From contig JAJTUP010000141.1 of assembly GCA_021399435.1 (NCBI GenBank), positions 1-64,000 of the forward strand: a stretch of DNA of 64,000 nt, in the 5' to 3' direction. Shown piece by piece: positions 48,478 through 58,925 of the stretch. The notes beneath the pieces are model-generated. The model saw only the letters and a program-made list of their open reading frames with translations, was not told the DNA's origin and searched no databases. The position numbers were made by a program, and so were the translations under genes. The first letter of the stretch is position 1; every line of letters begins with the position of its first letter. This DNA is from Diaporthe sp. PMI_573 (taxonomy: Eukaryota; Ascomycota; Sordariomycetes; Diaporthales; Diaporthaceae).

Positions 48478-50803
48478 ACGTGGTTGGACAGTGAGTGGCG
48501 GATGACAGTAAGTGGCGGATTTTTCATACAACTGCCAACTTTAGCCAACCCCAGCACCCACCCAGGGCAGAGAAATGAATACAAATTGGCACCAATTGGT
48601 GCCAACTGTTCCCAATTGCCTATTTTCAATTGATTTAGTCAATTTGGAGTTATGATAGGGTTGCAGTACCAGTCTAAAAGTTTAAAGTTTTAGTGGGCGG
48701 GTTTGTTTTTAGTACAGATCGCGTCCCCGTTTTTCGCGTTAGTCTCGCATCATTCTACCTACTTAAATATTCAACACATCAGAAATCAACAACCATAAAT
48801 GTATCCTTTATCTAAAGAAGGGAAAATCCTTTTTACTGTTTAGGCTATTTAGAACTCTAAGAAAAATCACGTTAAACTACTACCTATAACTCAAGCTGCT
48901 AAGATTTTTAATATTCCCAAAACAACACTACGCCGCAGAATAAACAAATAATGCTCTTATGCAGAATCACGCGTCGATACCTATAAACTCAATCCAGTTA
49001 AAAAGCAAATGCTTATCTGATATATTATTAAGCAAGATAAACGAGGATTTCTAATACGGCTTTCTAGTGTGGAAGATATAGCCAACCTCCTGCTAGCATT
49101 GCGTGACGGCAAGCCGGTTGGCACCAAATGGGCACAACGCTTTATAGATACATAACTAAGCCTGAAAACAAGGTTTAATCAGCCTTATGATTACCAGAGG
49201 GCCCTCTGTGAAGATCCAGAGGTCATTGGGAACTGGTTCCGCCTACTCTACAATATGATGGCCAAGTATAATATTATAGACGACAACCTGTATAACTTTA
49301 ACAAGACCGGCTTTATGATAGGCATAATAACCGCGTCAATAGTTGTTACACGTTCTAATCGACATAAAAAGGCTAAATCTATACAGCCTAGAAACTGGGA
49401 ATGGGTAACAGTTATTGAATGCATTAATGCAAAGGGCTAGTATATTCCGCCGTTTATCATCATGCAAGGCGCCTACCACCTTACCAACTAGACAATAGAG
49501 TCAGGCTTCCCACCAAGCTAGATAATTAAGCCTACTCCAAATAGGTAGACAGATAACAAGACTAGTCTTAAATAGATTCGGTACTTTAACAAGCATACAA
49601 AGTAACAAACAAAGGGTACATACCAGATACTTATCCTCAATGGCCATAAGAGCTATATATTAGTAGAGTTTAAGCAGTACTACAAAGAGTACAGCATTAT
49701 CCCTATCAGCATACCACTACATTCTTCTTATCTGCTCCAGCCATTAGACGTTAGATTATTCTCGCCATTAAAGTATACATATAGTAATAAGATTAATCTC
49801 TTTATCCGGGCCTCTATCAACTACATCACTAAGTCTAAGTTTTTTCTTGGGTTTAAAGCAGCCTACAATAAGATCTTTATAGAGGAAAACATAAAATCTG
49901 GGTTTAAAGGAGCTAGGATTTCTCCATAGAACCCAGACTCCGTTATCTCTAAGCTGGATGTCCGCCTACAAACTCCAGTACAGTCCCTTCCCGTGTCGCC
50001 ATCTAAATGGGAATTACAAACACCCTCTAATGCCCACTAAACTATCTAGCAATCAAGTTTTATTAAGGGCAAGATCTCCAACCATTAGGACAGCTCCCCT
50101 ATACCGATTATAGAGGCTGTCAACAGGATGGCAAAGAAAGTACAAGCAATGGCACACTTAATTACACTTATAAGCCAGCAGATCTAGACACTTCAAGAGG
50201 CTAACATAGCACTCGCCAAACGCCGGAGGGCTAAAAAAAGTCAGGTCTAGCTTGGAGAAGCACTTAGTATTGAGGACTCTCAGGCGATAATCAAAGAAAA
50301 ACAAAAGGGGAAGCGGCCAGCTGGTGAAATAGCTGAGGGTGCCAAGGAGGCGGTCTACGGCAGACCGAGCAAACAACAATGTAGTAACTGTAGCAATACT
50401 AGGCATTATATAACAACTTGTAAGAAAGATATAGAAAGGTCTAGTCATTCAGATTCCGAGTAAATAATAGCTCTTTTTTAAGCAGTCTACAGCAGACCGC
50501 CCAAATAGTCGGTTTAGGTAGTATAGATTAAGGTTAATTCTATATAGTTAAAATGCTCCATTTTGGTAGGAAAGCCGATTTTCCCACCAAAAGTCGTCCA
50601 CTTCAGACTGGTACTACAGCCACGCCAACCACTCCAAATTGACCAAATCAATTAAAAATAGGCAATTAGAAACAGTTGGCACCAATTAGTGCTAATTTAT
50701 ATTCATTTCTCTACCCTAGGTGGGTACTAAGGTTGGCTAAAGTTGGCAGTTATATAAAAAATCCGCCACTCACTGTCATCCGCCACTCACTGTCTAACCA
50801 CGT
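48478..50803 (+). mobile_element. 2326-bp pogo/Fot1-type DNA transposon, RIP-inactivated
   Basis: Inverted ends start ACGTGGTT and extend at least 50 bp, with a few transitions between the two ends. Target TA lies on both sides (48476-48477 and 50804-50805). Each end holds two tandem copies of a 17-bp unit, GACAGTGAGTGGCGGAT. One transposase frame fills the interior. It inserted into the copia-like relic, so it is younger than that element. Confidence 0.9.
48799..50463 (+). pseudogene. Transposase pseudogene (HTH + DDE_1), RIP-killed
   Basis: From ATG 48799 to TAA 50463 there are 555 codons in one continuous frame with no net indel. All damage appears as in-frame TAG/TAA stops and missense changes. 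The N-terminal helix-turn-helix is visible (TQAAKIFNIPKTTLRRRI). The first catalytic region reads NFNKTGF where DETGF is expected (Asp168 to Asn, Glu169 to Lys). The second reads NGH where DGH is expected (residue 281). The third, PLD (Asp317), is intact, giving DD35D-type spacing. A C-terminal CCHC zinc knuckle (Cys528, Cys531, His536, Cys541) is preserved. Expected residues come from knowledge of the Fot1/pogo family. Confidence 0.85.
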
Positions 50804-53800
50804 TATCTTTATTATTATTTTAGCTACCTAGCTATAGACCGACTTTATTGGCTACTATAAGATATTGGCTATAATTCTAATATTAGCGTACTTAAAGCTA
50901 TTAATAAGTTTTATTATTATTGTTAACTAAAGAGTGCTGTCTTAAGATAATTTAAGTTTAATTTTAAAAATAATTACAATTTTAACTATATATATCTTAA
51001 TAAAAAGCTAGTTTTATATATTATTAATTTTGAAATATCTTTTTAGGCTAAAAGATTTCTTATTTTATTGTCTACAAAAGATATATAAAAAGTCTTTTAT
51101 ATAGTATAGATTAATATATACTTGGGTCCTCCTAATTACTTAGCTTAGAAATAAAGTAAAGCTTATAGAGATTATATATAAATAGATTCCTATAGAAGCT
51201 TATTAATTAATTGGTAAGGTTAAACGATATTATAGACCGCTCTAATAAATATTTAAGATTCTTTATACTAAATTAGAAGAAATCTTTTTAAAAGATATTA
51301 TTTTTTAAACAATACTAAAGGCTATAAACAATACTGCCGGCCTGGATAGGCTAGTATTTATTCTGCTTATCTTTAGCACTTTTTTATAGGTAAATCTAGA
51401 CTTACTGCCTATATTATTAATGCTAAAATATATTAAGGCTATTGCTAAGATAATGTAAGATCTTTAAAAGTATTATACCGAAAAGTAAATTATAGAAGCT
51501 CTTAATATTTAAAACGGCCTAGATGTTATTAGTATTTTAAATATGCCTTTATAATTAAAAATATTTATCTGGCGGAAAAAGAAAGGCTGGCAAAGCCTAT
51601 ATAAGCTGATGGTAATTAATGGCTATGATATTACTTTTAATTTTCCTGTAAAGTTTAGATTAACTGTTATTTGGAAATACTTTTAAAATAACGAGAACCT
51701 TTTGTCTAAGTTTTTGTTAGGTAGCAGACTAAGAGTAGATTTATTACCTACTTTAAAAGATAGCGGGCTTAGCATAGACTTATTACTTACTTTAGATAGC
51801 GGGCCTGGTATAGATTTATTACCGGCTTTAGATAGCGGCTAGTTTAGAGCGGGTCTGCTACCTGCTTTAGACTATACTAGCGTCTCGGCTTTAGTATAAA
51901 GACGGGGCTAACCTCTAGAATTAAAGAATAAGCCGAAATTATTAATAACTTTCCTTAGTTAGAAGAAGAAGAATAATTATATCTTATTACTAAAACTTTA
52001 TTAAAATAGCGTAATTATAAGTACTGGCAAACCCTTTAAAGCTTTTAATGCTAAGGAGATTAACAATCTTATTGCCTAAGGCGTTTTTTACTTTAAACGC
52101 TTTAATTTAAAGATTTATAGTGCTTTTTGCCTATTTAACTCTTAAATAGTACGAGAGATTAAGGAAAAGACTAAAGTATTATTACAGGGTATAATATTTT
52201 ATATAGCTAGTACAATAAATTTCTTTCTTAGCCGTCTGTACTATAAGTACTAAACTAGCTTCTGTCCCTCTTAAAGACCAAAGCAACAATTTAATTTATT
52301 CTTCTATTATTATTATTTAATAACCTGTAACATTATTTAATTAAAACCTAATTACTGCTTTTATTGCCTTTATAGCCCTTTCGGCCCTTTTTTATTATCT
52401 CTTTTTTCTTTGCGTTAAAGCCTTTAAGTAGTTTTCTCTCTTGCTCTAAAGGGCTAGCAAAACATATATCTATGCTTAGCTTAATATCTACGTTTTTACT
52501 AGTAATCTGGCCCGAGCTAAGCTAACTACGTAACCTTTAAAGACTAAGAAGAAAGCTTACAACTAATAAATTAGTCTAAAGCTTTACCTATTCTTTATAA
52601 TTATATATAAAAGCTTTGCTAATACCTAATTAAAACTGCCAAGGAAATGCCTTGCTAGGAAGAGAGTTATATAACTAAACTAAAGATAAGAGAAGCATAA
52701 CTAAAGTATATAGGAAAAACCCTGCTTTTAAACCTACTTTCTTGCCGAGGTTTTAAAGGATATTCTTTTAATTAAGCTTTATACCTAAGGTATAAACATT
52801 AGCCATTATGCTAGGGATTATTCTATAGTAATAACTAAGACCCTAGTAGAGTAATATATTTGCTTGTAAAACGCTTAATTAAAGAGGAATCAGACTTTTA
52901 CAGGATTTAACAAGCTTAAATTAGGGTAAAATAGCCCTTAATCTAATTTTATAGTTATTTTAACGACTAAAGTCTGGTTAAAAAGTAGCGCTATTATAAT
53001 AATTGCCCCTATAATTATTGCAATAAAGTTTGCGGCAAGGCGCTTTTAAGTATAAGTGTAAAGCCTGAGAAATATATAGAAAGGCAAGGCCAAGATATTA
53101 CGGCTTTTAATTAAAGCTGATAGAAGATCTTAAGAAAAAACTATATATATTAAAAAAAGGAAAAACACCTTAAAAAGGCACAATATTTCAAGTATTATTA
53201 CTATACTAAATACTAACCTAAGAATATTTAACTCTTTAGATAACATACAAACTCTCTTAATAATAAGCCTATAGCTCTAATTACTTTAATTTAATAATAT
53301 CTAGCATTAAAATATCTATAGTAGCTGGCCCTACTAAAGATACTGCTCCTACTAAAACACTAGGCTTCCCAACTATATTATCTAAAAGTTTAAGCCCGCT
53401 ACGTCTACCTTTACTTACTCTAAGCTCTACCTACTAGCAAGCAGTTACTAGTCCTTTAATTTCTCCTAATTACTAAAGGTCTAAAAGAGAGCATAAGAAA
53501 GACTAGTTACCAAAAAACCCTAAGCTTAAGAACAAAGGATCTTCTAGCAAAACCTCTTTACCTTCTACCCTAGATCTTCCTACTTAATCATAATAACCCC
53601 TTTTAGCTAAGCCTAACACTATAGGCTAATACCTATTTAGTCCATTTCTCTATAGCACTATAATGCTGCCCTAAATAGCGCCGCTTATATTATATAATCT
53701 TAATATATTAAGGTTTAATAAATCAAATATTATTAAGTTAATATCTACCTTAGAGGATATTTTTTGCTAATTTTCTTATCTAATAGACTAGATTCTTTCC

Positions 53801-54616
53801 TTATTAAAATAATACCATACTAGCTCTAATCTAGTCTATTTAATTAAAAAGATTACTACTAGGCTAAACACCTAGGCTTTACAGAGTTAAAAACTCTTAA
53901 CCTACTTTAAAACCAGTAATACTTCTTTTTAAATAGATCTAAGCTTAATAATAAAAGCAATCCTCTACTAGAATTCCTCAAATAACTTTAAGAAATAAAA
54001 ACAAAAAATTACTAACTATAATTAAGTGCTAATTAAAGCTAAAGAGATATTTAATTAAGAAAGTAGGACCTTCTATAAGACGCTTCTGTCCTAAATCAAG
54101 AAGTAGCTTCTTTCTAGACTAGCCTCTAAGGAAAAAGTTAAAAATATACCCTAGACAGAATTTAAAGACAGGCCTTTATCTATCCTTAACAAAGAATTAA
54201 AATACTCTAAACAAGACTATTACCTAGCTATAAAAAAACTTCCTAATTATTTTTAAACAGACCTATAGAATTAGCAGAATTAATAGTATATAGAGAAGAA
54301 ATAAAGCAACAATCTAAAATACTTAAAACCTACTGGTATATATCTGGAACTTATTATTTAGCCTAATTGGCATAGAAATTAAGGCAATAATTTTCTTAAA
54401 CAGAAAATAGACAACCTTGTAAATAAATTTACTGACTTAAAAATCAAGCAGCTAAAAATGTAAGAAAAAAAGGAAGTTAATAAATAACTCAGACACTACA
54501 CTAAAGCAACCTCTTATAATAAATGACAAACTAAACTTAGACTAACTAGAATAAGAGCAATAAGGTCTATTTAGAGACCTAGCGGCTAGGAAATCTACTC
54601 CCTAGCCTTAAGTAAT
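50804..54616. other. Copia relic continuation and AT-rich degraded DNA
   Basis: Up to about 52420 this is the rest of the copia-like relic. From about 52420 to 54616 the sequence is A/T-rich, with no frame longer than a few dozen codons and no motif I can identify. It may be the decayed reverse transcriptase/RNase H end plus unrelated repeats. Confidence 0.5.
51715..51870 (+). repeat. Degenerate ~50-bp tandem repeats
   Basis: Three to four copies of a unit containing TTATTACCTACTTTAGATAG and GCGGGC, each slightly diverged. They translate as repeats of a Leu-Pro-x-Leu-Asp-Ser-Gly type inside the copia-like relic. Confidence 0.7.
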
Positions 54617-55134
54617 GTTAAACGGAAACGCTCGTGTAGGCGCTGCACGTAGGGAGTTACCCTAGACTTCACGTAAGGAGTTACCCTAGACTTAGTGCTA
54701 GTGGCGTGCGCGGCGGCAGATGAGTTTGGTGGCCGTGAGCCGATTTTTTGGGCTGTTTTAAGACCCTAACTTCGTACCTCTGCATTCCCCTTATTTCTTA
54801 CCCAAAAAGCATGTAACCTAGTTTGTTAGATAGCCTGATTTCTGAAGTTTATCTGTATTTAGTTTAGTTACTATCAGGGTTAGGGTTGGCTAGTTATTCA
54901 TGGCTGAAGAGAGTGGGTCTGGAGGCCGAATTTTCCGGCCTCGCCATTCCTACACCAGAGCCACCCGCAGCGTGCCAAGGGTTGAGACAATGTCGGAGGG
55001 TGTGTGAGGAGGGCTGACAGAAGCCTACTCGAATTCAATACAAAGTTGTCCAAACCACTCTCAAGCGTCCCAACAAGACCTCAGTGCACCCTACTGCTAC
55101 CTGACTCCCATTCGATCCACCAACCTTTAGAAGT
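54617..55134 (+). repeat. 0.5-kb inverted repeat, right copy
   Basis: Reverse-complement partner of 44599-45117, starting TGTTAAACGGAAACGC. It includes a telomere-like GGTTAGGGTT near 54887 and is followed directly by a TAA microsatellite. It is less A/T-biased than its surroundings. A 24-bp block is duplicated in this copy only. Confidence 0.75.
54646..54693 (+). repeat. 24-bp tandem duplication in the right inverted repeat
   Basis: Two copies of a 24-bp unit, at 54646-54669 and 54670-54693, differing at one base. The left inverted repeat has only one copy. Confidence 0.9.
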
Positions 55135-55156
55135 AATAATAATAATAATAATAATA
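55134..55156. repeat. (TAA)n microsatellite
   Basis: About seven to eight TAA units at the outer edge of the right inverted repeat. Such tails are common at LINE 3' ends, which is one reading of this junction. Confidence 0.9.
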
Positions 55157-55365
55157 CTTATAATGTTTCTGCTATTTAGCTTAAAAAGAATGGTTTTCTA
55201 TATATATACTATAGCTATATAGAAGAAGACTATACGGTCTATAAGTATAATAAAATTAATAGGCTTATTACCAATAGGCTCTTCTATATAGAAAAGTATA
55301 AGGGATCTTTAATAATCCTTGACACTATTACAAATACTCGAAACAGCATTTAACTCTATTGTAAT
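55157..55365 (+). pseudogene. Older coding relic, 5' side of the LTR-element insertion
   Basis: A frame rich in Tyr, Ile and Lys runs up to the LTR target site with one TAA. The same frame resumes after the LTR element at 63101, so both sides belong to one older repeat. The family is not recognised. Confidence 0.45.
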
Positions 55366-55829
55366 TGTAATGATCAAGGTTTCCTGGGTCGTCTAAACCG
55401 AGAGATCGGGTTTATATCCAAGATATGTAACAAGGCGGTTGATTAAGCAATAGGGTTTCTAACAATGATCACAAGCTAATAAAAGCTATTTGGAGTAAAT
55501 ACTTAGATTAACTGCTAAAGAGCTATTTATGCTATCTGGCTATCTGGTAATAAGCGTATCCTTATATGTCCATCTCTTTAGCCTGGCTCACGAGGCTTAC
55601 CTGGCTTACTAGTAATCTGGTAATCCTGGTAATCCAGTTGGCTCACTTTAGATCACTGCCCTGCTGGTAATCTAAGTAATCTATCCTTAGATAAGCAAAT
55701 ATCTTAGGTTATATATATTAATAGTCGTGCCTCTTCCTGTAGGCCTAGCTAGCTGGCCTATAGGGTTTACCTACGCCTCTAGAAGACTAATAGTTAAACC
55801 CTAGTTTTATTCCTGTTACATTTGTAACA
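55366..55829 (-). repeat. LTR (3' LTR by element orientation)
   Basis: 464 bp on the plus strand, starting TGTAATGATCAAGG and ending TTTGTAACA. It matches the other LTR throughout, with differences that are mostly transitions. Confidence 0.92.
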
Positions 55830-58800
55830 TTATTCCCCTCCTCTATTACTTTTTTGTCCCAAAAAAGCTATTTAGTATATTTCCCTGTCTCCTTCCTTTC
55901 CTTCATGTATACCCTTTATCTGTTAAATATCCTACTAATTATATCAGACCGAGTATCTAAATCTTGTTGTTTTAAGAAGATAGAGTAACGCTATGCCCTT
56001 GCTTTGTTAATCTAAGAGACGGGTTTTAAAGTTATGCTTTATACCTTATATCGTTAATATAAGTAGAAATATTTTATATCTAATTCCGACAATAAGAAGC
56101 GCTATTATAACTATATTTGTTATAGTCGCTCTTATATAAATATGGGTATATTAATAAATTCTAGTAAGTTGCGTTTATATTTATATATTTTGCGCGTTAT
56201 TTCTAATATATCCTTTTTAGTTTAGGACTAGATTTTGGAAAAGAAATGCCTAAAGCGTTAAGAAAAAAAAGCTAAGGATATACTAAATTAAGTATAAGAG
56301 GCTTTACTAGAGAAGTAGTATAAAATAAATAAGCGTTTTACTAAGCTGAGCCGTCTTAGGTAGTAATATTGCAAGGTTATAGAGTAAGGTTGTTAGATGC
56401 TTTGCAAGGGTTTTCGTTTATTAGAGGAGCCTAAAGAAAATTGTATAGAGGAAGAAGAGGCCTGTCTAGTAATAAACTAGATTGTCTTGGAGGTCTCTAA
56501 TTCTACTTTATTTCTATAGGCTAATGGCGGTTTTAGAATTGTCAACTAGGGGTCGGTAGTATCTAATGTTAGGGTAGATTTTTTTAACTAGTTGTCTGGT
56601 AATAGACTTAAAGTGCCTTTTGGTAGTTTGCCAGGTTTTTAAGTAGCTCCTAGGTATTATCTTTATTATTATAGCCTTTCTATTTAACTAGATATTTATT
56701 ATTAGTATTATATATTTTAGAATTAAGAATCTTCTCTACTTTCTATTCTTTTTTATTATTATTAAGTTTTATCTATATTTTAAGCTGTATATTGGCTAGT
56801 GCTGGTTTTAAGAGTAATATATAAAAAACCGGGTATATCTATATTTTTATTAGCAATAAGAATCTAAAGTTAATGTTTAATAGTTTCTTTTTGATCTTAA
56901 ATAGTCTAATCTTTTTATAGTCTAGTTTTTTGCTTAGTTGCTTGGTTTTAATATTTTTATAGAGTAGATAGACTTTATCCTCTTCCTCTAAGGTTAGTCT
57001 TTTTAACCTTTTTCTATTGGTATAGGTTGTTATTTGTTTTTATATAAAGAGTAGTTTTTGCGAAAGCTTTTTTAAAGATTTTAAATTTTAGTTACTCTTT
57101 TTATAGTTAATTATGCTTTTAGCCTAGAGATTGGTTTTCTATAGGCTTCTAGTTTATAGCTATAGTTTACATAGAAGGGTAAAACTTTTATAGTACCTGT
57201 ATCTATACTATTGTAGATAAACTATACTATAGGTAATAACTATATCTAGTTGTTTTGTTTATAGTTAATATAATTATAAAGATATTGTTCTAGAATTTAG
57301 TTTAGTCTTTTGGTGTATTTATTTGTCTAAGAGTAGAAAGCTATAGATAGTTTTAATTTTATACCGAGTTGTTTTATAAGTAATTGCCAAAAGTTAGAGA
57401 TAAATACTGTTTCTTTATTTAATACTATTTTCTATAGCGTGTTATAGTTGCTAATAATTATTTATAGAAAGGTATATATAAGATTGTCTGTATTATTTGC
57501 TTTTTTGTATGGTAAGAAGTAAGAATATTTTATAAATTTGTAAATAATAACTAGGATACTGTTATATTAGGCTCTTATTATTGGTTTCCTTAAAAGTAGT
57601 AGCTTAACGATAAAGTCTAGGCTAATAGATTGCCATAGTTTATTAGGTACTAGTAGAGGTTATAGCAAGCTATAAAGTTTATATCTCGTGGTTTTACTTT
57701 TATAATATATATTGTAGTTTTGAATAACTGTTTAGACCTCTTTCTTTATTTTTAGAAAATAGTAGTATTATCTAATTCTTTTAATTATTGCTGTAATTTC
57801 TTAATATCTATATACTAGAGCTTTATAGATTTATTTAATAAGTTTTTTTTATAGATTTATAGATATAAAGAGTTGTTTTCTTTAGTATAATATTTTATTG
57901 TCTTCTACTATTTGTCTCTTAATTTCTAAACATATGTTTTAATAAGATATTCTAAGCTTGTTTTTCTAATTAGGGTTAACCTTGGTTTAGAGTATTATTA
58001 TTAGTTGTTAAGATTTTTATAATAAGTCTCCGTTAAGAGTAATTTAGAAGATATTCTATGTTTCTAGTAGAACTTCTTATAGATAGTCTAGCCATTTATT
58101 AAGTATATCTGCTTGTTTGTTCTTAGATTCCTTATAGTAGATAATTTTAAGGTTAAATTATAATAAAAATTTTGCCTATTTAATCTGGTATTTATTAAGT
58201 TCTTTTATTATTATAAAGTATATAAGGTTCTTATAGTTAGTATAGACTTAAACCTGGTATTTAGCTTCTATAAGGTAATATTGTTATTTCTTAAATGCTT
58301 TAATTATTACTATAAATTTTTTATTATATATAGGGTAATTAAGTTTTAGGCTATTAAGTTTCTTTAAAAAGAATATAATAGGATATAGTTTGCCTTGGTT
58401 ATTTTATTAATCTAGTTATTCTCTTATTGTAAAGTTTAAAGCATTGGTTTTAACTTTATAGATTTTATTAAAGTTTGCTTTAATTAGTATTGGTTTTTCT
58501 AGGATTTTTTTAGATTATTATATTAAAAGTATCTTATATTTCTTATATTTATCGAAATTCGTTGTTTTTTTTTGGTAAGGTTTGTAAGAGGTTTTACAAG
58601 TATTTTGTAACCTTTAATAAATTATCTATAGAAGTTAATATATCTAAGAAATCCTTAAACTTCTTTAATATTTATAGATATAGGCTAGTGCTTAATAGCT
58701 TTGATTTTAGATGCTTGTATTATAATTTGCCTAGGTTAGATAGTATATTTAAGGTAGTTGACTTTCTTAGTGTAAAACTTGTTTTTCTCTAGTTTAACTA

Positions 58801-58839
58801 GAAGTTTTGTATCTTAAAGCTTTTATAGCACCTTATATA

Positions 58840-58925
58840 TATATTTTTTATATTTTTTAAGCATTTTAGAGTAGATAAAGATATTGTCTAGATATATAAT
58901 TATAAAGATATTTAAATATTTTCTA
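58840..58925 (-). pseudogene. Reverse transcriptase active-site remnant (YLDD mutated)
   Basis: The minus strand reads FIIIYLDNIFIYSK. The second Asp of the YLDD box (58883-58885) is Asn, a GAC-to-AAC or GAT-to-AAT change as RIP makes. The flanking residues match Gypsy-type reverse transcriptases. Confidence 0.75.

Larger units (their letters stand above)
46057..52420 (+). mobile_element. Copia-like gag-pol relic, split by a pogo element
   Basis: A gag-like frame starts with ATG at 46057 and already has a TAA (from CAA) at codon 4. A broken CCHC zinc knuckle lies near 47575-47620. A segment at about 48233-48330 reads like the conserved block before the integrase in fungal copia polyproteins. 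After the pogo insertion, the integrase C-terminal region continues with a WREKKGW-like motif at 51567-51590 (here IWRKKKGW). A pre-reverse-transcriptase block (FNSR-IVREIK-like) is at about 52120-52170, after which the frame shifts. Stops are mostly TAG/TAA from TGG/CAG/CAA, as RIP produces. No LTR pair was found. Confidence 0.6.

Noticed and set aside
58562..58792. 76-codon plus-strand frame in the LTR element
   Set aside because: The element is coded on the minus strand; this is a chance frame in AT-rich DNA.
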